Assembly (NCBI RefSeq): GCF_022213065.1
Contig: NZ_JAKLJA010000005.1
Location: forward strand, 1 to 64,000
DNA from: Paraburkholderia tagetis
Lineage (GTDB): Bacteria; Pseudomonadota; Gammaproteobacteria; Burkholderiales; Burkholderiaceae
Direction: 5' to 3'
Length of the DNA stretch: 64,000 nt
The number at the start of each line of letters is the position of its first letter. The stretch's first letter is position 1. The notes beneath the pieces were generated by a model. It saw nothing but the letters and a program-made list of their open reading frames with translations. It was not told where the DNA came from and searched no databases. Made by a program: the position numbers and the translations under genes. Below, one piece after another: positions 14,654 through 27,193 of the stretch.

Positions 14654-15457
14654 TTGAAGAACGTCATCCACTTTTCACACGCGAACGGTTTTCCGGCATC
14701 GACTTATCGCACGCTTTTTGCCGAGTTAGGCGACACCCACGAGCTGCGCTATATCGAGCGTATCGGCCATGATGCACGCTATCCCGTGACGCGCGACTGG
14801 CCGCATCTCGTCGATCAGCTGATTGAGGACATCGGGCGCCGTTACGAAGAGCCGGTCTGGCTGGTCGGTCATTCGCTCGGCGGCTATCTCTCGCTCATGG
14901 CGGCGCTCAGGAAGCCGCATTGGGTGAGGGGCGTGGTGATGCTCGACTCTCCGGTGATCGCGGGCTGGCGCAGCGGCATGCTGAAAGTCTCGCAATGGAC
15001 GGGGCTGGACGAGCGCCTTTCGCCCGCCGCCGCCACGCGCCGGCGCCGCACCAGTTGGGCGAGCCGCGACGAGGCCTGGCACCACTTCTATTCGAAGCCC
15101 GCGTTCGCGCGCTGGGACGAGCGCGTACTGTCCGACTATATCGACTTTGGCATTCCTCAGACCTCGGCCGACGGCACGCGCACGCTCGCCTTCGACCGCC
15201 GCACCGAGTACCTGATTTATCGCACCTTGCCGCATACCTTCGGCACGCGGCTCGTGCATGGCTCGCCGGTGCCGGTAAGCTTCATTGGCGGGACGCACTC
15301 GAAGGAGGTGCGCCAGGTCGGGCTGGCGGCCACGCAGCGCATCGCCGGCGAGCGTTTCGAATGGATCGAGGGCAGCCATCTTTACCCAATGGAGCGGCCA
15401 ATCGAGACGGCACGCGCGGTGCAGCGCATGCTCTACGCGATGGAAAACGGCGGCTGA
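14654..15457 (+). CDS. Alpha/beta-fold hydrolase
   Basis: A 267-residue alpha/beta hydrolase of unknown substrate. The oxyanion region is HFSHANGFPASTYRTLF near the N-terminus, the nucleophile elbow is VGHSLGGYLSL with Ser near residue 75, and the catalytic His is in EGSHLYPMERP near 247. There is no signal peptide, so it is cytoplasmic. A TTG at 14654 is the likely start, since no in-frame ATG lies upstream and the fold begins at once. It lies 200 bases after comEC and before pyrG in the same direction, with the pyrG promoter between. Confidence 0.8.
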   Translation: MKNVIHFSHANGFPASTYRTLFAELGDTHELRYIERIGHDARYPVTRDWPHLVDQLIEDIGRRYEEPVWLVGHSLGGYLSLMAALRKPHWVRGVVMLDSPVIAGWRSGMLKVSQWTGLDERLSPAAATRRRRTSWASRDEAWHHFYSKPAFARWDERVLSDYIDFGIPQTSADGTRTLAFDRRTEYLIYRTLPHTFGTRLVHGSPVPVSFIGGTHSKEVRQVGLAATQRIAGERFEWIEGSHLYPMERPIETARAVQRMLYAMENGG

Positions 15458-15588
15458 GCGGACCGGCTTCGCGCTGGCCCGCTCAGGGGCATTGCAACGT
15501 GGGTGGCAAGGGGCGCAATCAGTCGCGCAAGGATGTTCGCGGCGGACCACACCGCCCGATAAACAGCTCACGCAAAATTCAGGGTTAG

Positions 15589-19783
<4,195 letters not shown>

Positions 19784-19883
19784 GCGGACTCGAGCCCGGC
19801 AGCGGCCTTGCTGTCCTTTTTCGTAATCCCTTTCCGCCGCCCTGCGTCAAGCGCAGGGCGGCGTGTATTTTCCGGCACCTTAC

Positions 19884-20309
19884 ATGCGGCTTGTCACTGT
19901 CGTCCTGATTCTCCTGCTCGTGCTGATCCAGTATCCGCTCTGGTGGGGCCATGGCGGCTGGCTGCGTGTGCACGAGCTACGCGAGCAGCTTGCCCAACAG
20001 CAGAAGCAGAACGACGACGAGAAACTGCGCAACGAACGCATTGCGGGCGAAGTGCAGGATCTCCAGAGCGGCACTGCGGCTGTGGAGGAGCGTGCGCGCT
20101 ATGAGATGGGCATGGTCAAGGACAGCGAGGCGTTTGTGCAGTTCGTTTCGCCGAACCAGCCGTTGCCCACGACCCCGACGGGCTCGTCGAATGTTTCAAC
20201 GCGCGGCGAGATGTCGGCGGCGCCGGTCAAAGTGGTGCCCAATCCTGTGTCGCGTGTGCCGGAGAAGCGGCATGGACATGGTAAGGTAGCGAAGAAGAAG
20301 GCAGGTTGA
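19884..20309 (+). CDS. ftsB: Cell division protein FtsB (septum formation initiator)
   Basis: Small bitopic divisome protein that forms the FtsQLB complex. The 141 residues comprise a single N-terminal membrane helix (RLVTVVLILLLVLIQYPLWW), a coiled-coil at about 27-65 (HELREQLAQQQKQNDDEKLR), the conserved EERARYEMGMVKDSEAFVQF, and a Pro/Ser then Lys-rich tail (ending KVAKKKAG). That tail makes it about 35-40 residues longer than the enterobacterial protein, which is usual for Burkholderia. ATG 19884 places the membrane helix at the very start. It lies 100 bases downstream of eno. Confidence 0.93.
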   Translation: MRLVTVVLILLLVLIQYPLWWGHGGWLRVHELREQLAQQQKQNDDEKLRNERIAGEVQDLQSGTAAVEERARYEMGMVKDSEAFVQFVSPNQPLPTTPTGSSNVSTRGEMSAAPVKVVPNPVSRVPEKRHGHGKVAKKKAG

Positions 20310-20362
20310 GCCTAGGCGGGCTGGATTGGGGCAGGCCCGCCTTCAAAGGAAAAAAGAGCGAC

Positions 20363-20404
20363 AAAAAAAGCGCGGCTTCCGACAAACGGACGCCGCGCTT
20401 TTTT
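20363..20404. terminator. Bidirectional intrinsic terminator
   Basis: AAAAAAAGCGCGGC (20363-20376) opposes GCCGCGCTTTTTT (20392-20404), a GC stem flanked by A- and T-runs. It serves ftsB (plus) and the convergent lipoprotein gene (minus). Confidence 0.85.
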
Positions 20405-20447
20405 ATTTCGTGGCGGACAGAATACGGTGCTCGCCCGGCTTGCGTGC

Positions 20448-20852
20448 TTACCACCCCCAGCCCGGATAGCCGTAGCCGATACCCGTGCCCCAGCCGCTTC
20501 CCCAGCCACCGCTGTAGTAGCTGCCGTAGACGCTAACAGGCGGCGCATAGGCACGCGACCAGGCTTGCGCGGCGGCTTCCGCGCTTGCTGCGCGGTCCGA
20601 TTCGGTGAGCGCCTGGCGGTCGATTGCGTCGTAGCGGGCGCGCTCGTCGGGCGTGAGCACCGGCGCATTCTGCAATGCATCCGCCTGATTGGCGGGCAGG
20701 CGGCTGTATATCGGCGATGGTCCGGGAGGATCCAGCATGCAGCCGCTCATGAGCACGACGCCCGCGCCGAGCGCGGCCATCGCACACATCGCTGTTGCGC
20801 GCCGCAAGCCCCGTGCGTGCAACTGCCATGCGAAGGACTTGTTCGTTTTCAT
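20448..20852 (-). CDS. Small outer-membrane-type lipoprotein, function unknown
   Basis: A 134-residue predicted lipoprotein. The signal peptide MKTNKSFAWQLHARGLRRAT then AMCAMAALGAGVVLMSGC ends in the lipobox MSGC. The mature part has SPIYSRLPANQADALQNAP and a helical LTPDERARYDAIDRQALTES segment. It ends in a Gly/Trp/Tyr-rich tail (YYSGGWGSGWGTGIGYGYPG) that is probably disordered. No function is known to me. ATG 20852 is selected because GGAAGAG lies just upstream and the signal peptide starts there; a longer frame extends to 20978 without support. It is convergent with ftsB. Confidence 0.75.
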   Translation of the reverse strand: MKTNKSFAWQLHARGLRRATAMCAMAALGAGVVLMSGCMLDPPGPSPIYSRLPANQADALQNAPVLTPDERARYDAIDRQALTESDRAASAEAAAQAWSRAYAPPVSVYGSYYSGGWGSGWGTGIGYGYPGWGW

Positions 20853-20981
20853 TGCTCTTCCTCCATCTATCGGACGCCTAAGCAACGCTGGATGATGAGC
20901 GGGTCCGGGATTCTGCTCATGGTTGCTGCCGTGCGCCGCAGCCACACTGGAGGCGACGCGCCGGCAGACCATCAGCATCGG

Positions 20982-21941
20982 TCAGTGGCGCCGTTCCGCA
21001 GCAGGGGTGACACCTTCTGAGAGCCCCGGCGTGGCAAAAAGTTGCGCCACATCCACGGGATCGAATTCATAGCGCTGGTTGCAATAGTCGCAATGAATTT
21101 CGACATGGCCGCGCTCCTCGATCACGCCATCGACTTCTCCGCGGCCCAGCATTTTCAGCATCGAGCCCACCTTTTCGCGCGAGCAGCTACACAGGAAGCG
21201 CGTGGTCGCGGGCTCGAAGTGTTGTACGTTCTCCTGCCAGAAGAGGCGACGAAACAGCGTCTCCGGCTCCTGTTCGAGCAGTTCCTCACGCGTGAGCGTG
21301 CCGCCGAGCGTGCAGACGCGCTCCCAGGTATCGGCGTCGAGCTCGTGCGGATGCGGCACGATGCCGCCGTCGCCGGGCAGCTTCTGCAGCAGCATGCCGA
21401 CCGCGCGGTCGTCGTTCGCGCCCAGCCACAGGCGCGTGTCGAGCTGCTCCGAATGATGCATGTAGTGCTCGAGCACTTCCGCGATGGACTTGAGCGGGCC
21501 GTCCTCGCCATTGAGCGGCACGATGCCCTGGTAGGGTTGCTGGCCCGGCTGCTTGTTGGCCGGGTCGAGCGTGATCACGCAACGGCCCTGGCCGCTCACA
21601 TTGATGAGATCGGCAAGCGTGATGCCTTCGAGCGCGGCCACATCTTCGGCTTCGACGCCGTCTGCGAGCCGCGCGGTGGCGCGCATCGAGAGGTCCGAGC
21701 TGCACTGCACCACCAGCATTCGGAGCGGGCCGTCGCCGAGGATCTGCATGATCAGCGTGCCGTCGAACTTCAGGTTCGCCGAGAGCAGGGCGCAGGCCGC
21801 CATCATTTCGCCGAGCACGGTGCGCACGGGCATCGGGTACTGGCGGCGTGTCAGCACCTCTTGCCACGTGCTGCGCAACGAGACGATCTCGCCGCGCACG
21901 GGCGCCGCGCTGAACATGAATTTCTGCAACTGGTCATTCAC
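20982..21941 (-). CDS. hslO: Redox-regulated chaperone Hsp33
   Basis: Cytoplasmic holdase chaperone activated by oxidative unfolding. The 319 residues begin MNDQLQKFMFSAAPVRGEIV. The conserved core includes GEMMAACALLSANLKFDGTL and LVVQCSSDLSMRATAR. The C-terminal zinc centre is present in full: CSCSREKVGSML near 263 (CxC) and HCDYCNQRYEF near 297 (CxxC). The redox switch should therefore be functional. A gamma-carbonic anhydrase gene lies upstream on the same strand, separated by about 65 bases, and may be co-transcribed. Confidence 0.96.
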   Translation of the reverse strand: MNDQLQKFMFSAAPVRGEIVSLRSTWQEVLTRRQYPMPVRTVLGEMMAACALLSANLKFDGTLIMQILGDGPLRMLVVQCSSDLSMRATARLADGVEAEDVAALEGITLADLINVSGQGRCVITLDPANKQPGQQPYQGIVPLNGEDGPLKSIAEVLEHYMHHSEQLDTRLWLGANDDRAVGMLLQKLPGDGGIVPHPHELDADTWERVCTLGGTLTREELLEQEPETLFRRLFWQENVQHFEPATTRFLCSCSREKVGSMLKMLGRGEVDGVIEERGHVEIHCDYCNQRYEFDPVDVAQLFATPGLSEGVTPAAERRH

Positions 21942-22006
21942 AATCTTTTCCTTCGTTTTGATCCTTGTGGCGCGTCCCGTAAAGCACAGCGTCCAGGCAG
22001 GCAGCC

Positions 22007-22531
22007 TTAGCCGATGCGCACGAGTTGCGCCTTGAAATACGCCCGGCGCTCCACGTAGGAGTCCGCGTTGCGCTTGAGGCCGGCAATGTCGGCCTCGGTC
22101 AGCTCACGCACGACCTTGGCCGGCGCACCGAGAATGAGCGAGTTGTCGGGAAAAACTTTGCCTTCCGTGACAACGGCGCCCGCACCAACCAGACAGTTGC
22201 GGCCGATTACCGCACCATTCAAGACCACGGCCTGAATACCGATGAGCGCGCCTTCCTTGATCGTGCAGCCATGCAGCATGGCCTGGTGCCCGACCGTCAC
22301 GTTCGCTTCGAGCGTGAGCGGGTAGCCGGGGTCGGTGTGCAGCGTCGCGCCTTCCTGAATATTGCTGCGCGGGCCGACCTTGATCGGCTCGTTGTCGCCG
22401 CGCAGCGTCGCGCCAAACCAGACGCTCGAATCTTCGGCCAGTTCGACCGTGCCGACGACCGTGGCGTTGTCCGCGACAAATACGCTCTCGTGAATGGTGG
22501 GCGCTGCTTCGCCAAGTTTGTAGATAGCCAC
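22007..22531 (-). CDS. yrdA: Gamma-carbonic anhydrase-like protein (YrdA family)
   Basis: A 174-residue left-handed beta-helix trimer-forming protein with repeated hexapeptides (ATVVGTVELAEDSSVWFGAT, GALIGIQAVVLNGAVIGRNC). Putative zinc ligands are His in ATLHTDPGYPL and in TVGHQAMLHGCTI. Members have weak or no carbonic anhydrase activity in vitro, so the reaction is uncertain. The GTG at 22531 (VAIYKLGEAAPTIHESVFVA) is chosen as start because homology begins there and GGAGA precedes it; the upstream extension of the frame is antisense to the next gene. It is divergent from the ferritin-like gene. Confidence 0.9.
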   Translation of the reverse strand: MAIYKLGEAAPTIHESVFVADNATVVGTVELAEDSSVWFGATLRGDNEPIKVGPRSNIQEGATLHTDPGYPLTLEANVTVGHQAMLHGCTIKEGALIGIQAVVLNGAVIGRNCLVGAGAVVTEGKVFPDNSLILGAPAKVVRELTEADIAGLKRNADSYVERRAYFKAQLVRIG

Positions 22532-22740
22532 GGTGTTACGTCTCCTTTTATCTTGCGGGGGCGGCTGCGGCATGTGCTCAAGGGCGCCGACGGCGCAGGC
22601 CGGGTGAATCGCGTATTGTAAACGGTTGCGTGCCTGCGCTCGTCCCGCCCCACAATCGCGTGGATGGGGCTGTTGGGTGCACTTGCAGCGGCCTGGTCGC
22701 CCATCCACTGGTTTTTTTGCCGATTTTTGTCTCTTTTGCG

Positions 22741-23688
22741 ATGAGTTCTGTGTTTTCCGAAGCCATCGGCTCGGCGCCCCAGCGTCCAGCCGATTTCGCA
22801 TATGCGGCCCCGGCCGGCGCTGGCTGGCGCGTCGCCGCACTCGCTGCCTTGCGCGAACGCGATCCGCTCACCAAGGCCGACGCCGTGCTCGCTCTCCATG
22901 GAAAAGTGCTGGATGCGGCGGCGCAGGGGACACCTCAGGGCGCCACGCAGTGGCAGGCCTCGTGCGCGCTGCTCGCGCCCGCCGATCTCCCCGGCCGCCC
23001 GGCGCGCCCCGAGCTTGTCGAGCCGCGCAGCCTGCAGCGCCGCAGTATGAGCACGCCGCAAGGGCGCGTGGTGCTGCTGCACGCGTTGGCGCATATCGAA
23101 TTCAACGCGATCAACCTCGCGCTCGACGCCGTATGGCGCTTCGCGAACCTGCCCGATGCCTTCTACGCCGACTGGCTGAAGGTGGCGGCCGAGGAGGCGT
23201 ATCACTTTTCGCTGCTGCGCCAGCGGCTCGCCGATTACGGACATGCCTACGGCGATTTCCCGGCGCACAACGGCCTCTGGGAGATATGCGAGCGCACGAG
23301 CGGCGACGTGCTCGCGCGTATGGCGCTGGTGCCGCGCGTGCTGGAGGCGCGTGGCCTCGACGCTTCGCCGCCCATCCGCGCGCGCCTGAAGCAGGCCGGC
23401 GACGACGAATCCGCCGCGATCCTCGACATCATCCTGCGCGACGAGGTCGGGCACGTGCGCATCGGCAATTACTGGTTCCGCCATTTGTGCGAGGCGCGCG
23501 GTCTCGATCCGCATGCGGCATGGCTGGCGCTCGCCGCGCAATACGACGCGCCACGCATGCGCGGACCGTTCAATTTCGAGGCGCGCCGTTCGGCGGGCTT
23601 CGATCAGGCCGAGCTCGACACACTGGCCGCGCAGGACGCCGCCGCAGCGAGCGAATCCGCCGCCCGCAGGGGCGCAGAAGAAAAGTGA
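22741..23688 (+). CDS. DUF455 ferritin-like protein
   Basis: A 315-residue protein of the DUF455 family, predicted to fold as a ferritin-like four-helix bundle. Metal-ligand candidates appear in HALAHIEFNAINLALDAVWR, AEEAYHFSLLRQRL, and DEVGHVRIGNYWF, giving the paired Glu/ExxH pattern of di-iron proteins. The natural substrate is unknown; some relatives are compared with tRNA hydroxylase MiaE. ATG 22741 starts MSSVFSEAIGSAP. It is divergent from yrdA, with about 210 bases between starts. Confidence 0.85.
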   Translation: MSSVFSEAIGSAPQRPADFAYAAPAGAGWRVAALAALRERDPLTKADAVLALHGKVLDAAAQGTPQGATQWQASCALLAPADLPGRPARPELVEPRSLQRRSMSTPQGRVVLLHALAHIEFNAINLALDAVWRFANLPDAFYADWLKVAAEEAYHFSLLRQRLADYGHAYGDFPAHNGLWEICERTSGDVLARMALVPRVLEARGLDASPPIRARLKQAGDDESAAILDIILRDEVGHVRIGNYWFRHLCEARGLDPHAAWLALAAQYDAPRMRGPFNFEARRSAGFDQAELDTLAAQDAAAASESAARRGAEEK

Positions 23689-23721
23689 CAGGGCGCCAGC
23701 CCAACTGTCAGAACGTGCCGA

Positions 23722-23727
23722 TATAAT
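23722..23727 (+). promoter_or_regulatory. -10 box TATAAT before alpha/beta hydrolase
   Basis: A perfect TATAAT lies 31 nt upstream of the ATG at 23758; no clear -35 box is visible. Confidence 0.45.
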
Positions 23728-23757
23728 CGAACGACCATTCGTTTTTGTGCGAGCGCA

Positions 23758-24666
23758 ATGAATCTTTCCCGATCCGAATTCGTCGCCGTGAACGGCATCC
23801 GCCTGCACGTGCGTCGCTGGGGCGCCGAGGACGCGCCCACGCTCTTCATGCTGCATGGCTGGATGGACGTGGCCGCTTCGTTCCAGTTCGTCGTCGATGC
23901 GCTCGGCGGCAATTGGCAGGTGATTGCGCCGGACATGCGCGGCTTCGGTTTGTCCGACTGGCCAGCGGCGCAGCAGGGCGGGGGCAGCTACTGGTTCCAC
24001 GACTATGTCGCCGACCTGGACGCGCTGCTCGAGCATTACGCGCCCCAAGGTGAGGTGAATCTCGTCGGCCACAGCCTTGGCGCGAACGTCGTCTGCTTCT
24101 ATGCTGGCGTGCGGCCCGAGCGCGTGCGGCGCGTGGTCGATCTGGAGGGATTCGGCATGCCCGCTACCGTGCCTGCGCAGGCGCCGGGCCGCGTGCGCCA
24201 ATGGCTCGACGAAATGCGCGCGCCGCCGCCATTGCGCCCCTACGCCACGCTCGACGACGTGGCTGCGCGGCTCGTGAAGACGAATCCGCGCCTCGCGCCG
24301 ACGCGTGCGCGCTTTCTCGCACAGCACTGGTCGAAGCCGGTGGAGGGGACGGGCAGCAAGAACGGCGAAAGCGGCTACATGCTGCTAGGCGACCCCGCGC
24401 ACAAGATCGTCAACCCGATGCTGTACCGCCTCGAAGAGATCATGGCGGTGTGGGCGTGCGTGCGGGCGAAGGTGCTGCACGTGGAAGCCAGGCAGTCGGA
24501 GACGCTCGCGCGCATCGCGGGCAAGGTGCCCATCGACGCGTTCAAGAAGCGCTTCGAGGCATTTCCCGACTGGCGCGAGCGTTTCATCGACGACGCGGGT
24601 CACATGATTCATCACGATCAGCCCGAAGCCGTCGCACATCTCATCGAGGCCTTCTGCGCCGACTAG
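23758..24666 (+). CDS. Alpha/beta-fold hydrolase
   Basis: A 302-residue alpha/beta hydrolase of unknown substrate. The oxyanion HGW lies in LFMLHGWMDVAASF, the nucleophile elbow GHSLGANVVCFY puts Ser near residue 109, and the catalytic His is in DDAGHMIHHDQPEAVAHLIE near 285. The cap region 140-220 is Pro/Arg-rich. It is cytoplasmic, with no signal peptide. It lies just downstream of the DUF455 gene, with its own -10 box in between. Confidence 0.85.
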   Translation: MNLSRSEFVAVNGIRLHVRRWGAEDAPTLFMLHGWMDVAASFQFVVDALGGNWQVIAPDMRGFGLSDWPAAQQGGGSYWFHDYVADLDALLEHYAPQGEVNLVGHSLGANVVCFYAGVRPERVRRVVDLEGFGMPATVPAQAPGRVRQWLDEMRAPPPLRPYATLDDVAARLVKTNPRLAPTRARFLAQHWSKPVEGTGSKNGESGYMLLGDPAHKIVNPMLYRLEEIMAVWACVRAKVLHVEARQSETLARIAGKVPIDAFKKRFEAFPDWRERFIDDAGHMIHHDQPEAVAHLIEAFCAD

Positions 24667-24771
24667 CCATGCCGCTGTCCGGCACCGGAGGACGCATCCC
24701 CGCTGGCTGGGCGCCTGCGACGTCTTCGTCGCATTGCAGTAAAATGGGCTGTTACTCTTTTTAAGCCTCCG

Positions 24772-25602
24772 ATGAACGCCGATCTCCACTGTCATTCCAC
24801 TGTCTCCGACGGCCAGATGGCCCCGGCTGCCGTTGCACAGCTGGCGAAGACGGGCGGCGTGACGCTGTGGGCGCTCACCGATCACGACGAACTGGGCGGT
24901 CAGCGCGAGGCGCGCGCAGCGGCCGAGGCGCTGGGCATGCGCTATCTCACCGGCGTCGAGATTTCGGTCACGTGGGCGTCACGCACGGTGCATATCGTCG
25001 GTCTGCATGTCGACACCGAGTGCACGGCGCTGGTCGATGGGCTTGCGCGCACGCGCAATGGCCGCGCGGCGCGCGCCGAGGCAATCGGCGAGCGTCTGGA
25101 ATCCCTGGGCATCACGAACGCCTATGAAGGCGCGCTCGAGTACGTCTCGAATCCCGACTTGATTTCGCGCACGCACTTCGCGCGCTTTCTTGTGGAATCG
25201 GGCCGGGCACAGAATACCCAGGACGCGTTTTCGCGCTGGCTGGGCGAGGGCAAGCCCGGCTATGTTTCGCACCGCTGGGCCAGACTCGCGGACGCCGTTG
25301 CGTGGATCAAGGCCGCAGGCGGCGAGGCCGTGGTCGCGCATCCGGGCCGCTACCATTACACGCCGCTCGAATTCGACACGTTCTTTGGCGAGTTCATCGA
25401 CCTGGGCGGCAAGGCCATCGAAGTCGTCACGGGTAGCCACACGCCCGACCAGTACGGCGAATATGCTGCCGTTGCGCGCCGTTTCGGCTTCGAGGCGTCG
25501 CGTGGCTCCGACTTCCACGCACCCAGCCCGGACGCGATCGTGCCGGGCTCGCTGCCGCCGCTGCCTTCCGATCTCAAGCCTGTCTGGGAGCGATGGCTAT
25601 AG
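24772..25602 (+). CDS. rnm: PHP-domain phosphoesterase (RNase AM / nucleoside bisphosphatase family)
   Basis: A 276-residue PHP-family metal phosphoesterase. Metal motifs are NADLHCHSTVSDG at the start, WALTDHDELGG near 41, VEISVTWASRTVHIVGLHVD near 65, SRTHFARFL near 136, VAHPGRYHYT near 188, and SRGSDFHAPSP near 247. Relatives remove the 3'-phosphate of 3',5'-nucleoside bisphosphates (Chromobacterium homologue) or act as a 5'-3' exoribonuclease on short RNA (E. coli YciV, RNase AM). Either function is possible here. The gene starts about 100 bases after the hydrolase. A roughly 200-base gap then precedes the YrdC-family gene. Confidence 0.88.
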   Translation: MNADLHCHSTVSDGQMAPAAVAQLAKTGGVTLWALTDHDELGGQREARAAAEALGMRYLTGVEISVTWASRTVHIVGLHVDTECTALVDGLARTRNGRAARAEAIGERLESLGITNAYEGALEYVSNPDLISRTHFARFLVESGRAQNTQDAFSRWLGEGKPGYVSHRWARLADAVAWIKAAGGEAVVAHPGRYHYTPLEFDTFFGEFIDLGGKAIEVVTGSHTPDQYGEYAAVARRFGFEASRGSDFHAPSPDAIVPGSLPPLPSDLKPVWERWL

Positions 25603-25805
25603 GCAGCACCCGCCGCACCCGCCGCACCCGCTGCCCTGGCCCACATCCGCCGCTTCTGCCGCCGTTTTTGCATCACCGCGTTGCGCCCCTGCGCGGCCCG
25701 TCGTGCTTCGTTTCCGTGCTGTCCCGTTCGTCCCGCTGCGCGCTTGCATCAGAATTTCGTGGCGCGCTTCACGTCCCGTCTTGCCTTCGTCAGCTGATTA
25801 CTGCC

Positions 25806-26441
25806 ATGTCACAGTTTTTTCGGCTTCACCCAGAGAACCCGCAGCCGCGCCTCGTCAAGCAGGCCGTGCAGATCATCCGCGATGGCGGCGTGATCGCGCT
25901 GCCCACCGATTCGAGCTACGCGCTCGCCGCACGCATCGACGACAAGCAGGCCGCCGAGCGTCTGCGCCGCATCCGCGGGCTCAACGACAAGGCGCTGCTC
26001 TCGCTGATGGTGCGCGATCTCTCCGAACTCGCGAATTTTGCGATGGTGGACAACCGTCAGTACCGGCTCATCAAGTCGGTGACGCCGGGCCCCTACGTAT
26101 TCGTGCTGGAAGCGACGAAGGAAGTGCCGCGGCGGCTTTCGCACCCCTCGCGCAAAACCATCGGGCTGCGCGTGCCGGGTCACGCGATTCCGCTCGCGAT
26201 TCTCGAGGAACTGGGCGAGCCGCTGCTCGCCTCGACGCTGATCCTGCCGCCCGACACCGAGCCGCTCAACGATCCCGAGGAGATTCGCGAGCGTCTCGAG
26301 AAGCAGCTCGATCTCGTGATCGACGGTGGGGCGTGCCCGCGCGAGTCGTCGAGCGTCATCGACCTGACCGGCGATGAGCCCGTGCTCGTACGCGCGGGGC
26401 TGGGTGACCTGGCGCCGTTCGGGCTGGAGGAACCGGCCTGA
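25806..26441 (+). CDS. Sua5/YciO/YrdC family protein (YciO-like)
   Basis: A 211-residue YrdC-fold protein beginning MSQFFRLHPENPQPRLVKQA. The conserved ALPTDSSYALAARI, IRGLNDKALLSLMVRDLSEL, SVTPGPYVFVLEAT, and RKTIGLRVPGHAIP segments are seen. TsaC/Sua5 members make threonylcarbamoyl-AMP for tRNA t6A. The closely matching subgroup here is YciO, whose role is less certain, so I do not call tsaC. ATG 25806 is preferred over upstream frame extension because homology starts there. Confidence 0.85.
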   Translation: MSQFFRLHPENPQPRLVKQAVQIIRDGGVIALPTDSSYALAARIDDKQAAERLRRIRGLNDKALLSLMVRDLSELANFAMVDNRQYRLIKSVTPGPYVFVLEATKEVPRRLSHPSRKTIGLRVPGHAIPLAILEELGEPLLASTLILPPDTEPLNDPEEIRERLEKQLDLVIDGGACPRESSSVIDLTGDEPVLVRAGLGDLAPFGLEEPA

Positions 26442-26523
26442 TGCGCACGCCCCGCGTGTGCAACGGCCAATCGGTTCCGCGTATTGGCTCCGCATAGACA
26501 GCGCGTTGTTACAATACGCCGCC

Positions 26524-27189
26524 ATGGACGCCAACATCATTCAGACGCTCGTCGTCTACGCCTTGCCCGTGATCTTCGCGATCACGCTGCATGAAGCCGC
26601 CCACGGGTACGTCGCGCGGCTGCTCGGCGACAACACCGCCTATGTGCTGGGACGCGTGTCGCTCAACCCGATGCGCCATATCGATCCGGTCGGCACGATC
26701 GCGATGCCGCTCATCCTCTATTTCCTGACGAGCGGCGCGTTCGTGTTCGGCTACGCCAAGCCGGTGCCGATTGCGTTCGGCAATCTGCGCAATCCGCGCT
26801 GGGGCACGCTGTGGGTCGCCGCGGCGGGACCGGCCTGCAATTTCGCGCAGGCGCTGCTGTGGGGCGTGGTCGGCGTGGCGCTCGCGGTGTTCGGCGTCGA
26901 GGAGCCATTCGTCACGCGCATGGCCGCCGCCGGCGTGGGCGTGAATCTGGTGCTCGGCGTGCTGAATCTCTTTCCGCTGCTGCCGCTCGACGGCGGCCGC
27001 GTGCTCGCGGCGCTCCTACCCACGCGCGCGAGCATTGCGCTCTCGCGCCTCGAGCCCTATGGTTTCATCATTGTGATGGTGCTCCTCGTGAGCGGCGTCT
27101 TTACGCGCTTCTGGCTGCGCCCGCTCGTGTCTCTCGGCTACGACGTGGTGACGGCTATCCTTACTCCCCTTGTATCGCTCTTCTCATAA
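26524..27189 (+). CDS. Site-2 protease-family membrane metalloprotease (M50B)
   Basis: A 221-residue integral membrane protein with four to six hydrophobic segments. The zinc-binding HExxH lies in AITLHEAAHGYVARLLGD near residue 21, and the third-ligand motif is in NLVLGVLNLFPLLPLDGGRV near 150. No PDZ domain is present, so it is the short M50 type rather than RseP. The substrate is unknown. A TACAAT -10 box at 26510-26515 precedes it by 8 nt, giving a very short leader. trpS starts four bases after its stop codon. Confidence 0.9.
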   Translation: MDANIIQTLVVYALPVIFAITLHEAAHGYVARLLGDNTAYVLGRVSLNPMRHIDPVGTIAMPLILYFLTSGAFVFGYAKPVPIAFGNLRNPRWGTLWVAAAGPACNFAQALLWGVVGVALAVFGVEEPFVTRMAAAGVGVNLVLGVLNLFPLLPLDGGRVLAALLPTRASIALSRLEPYGFIIVMVLLVSGVFTRFWLRPLVSLGYDVVTAILTPLVSLFS

Positions 27190-27193
27190 CATC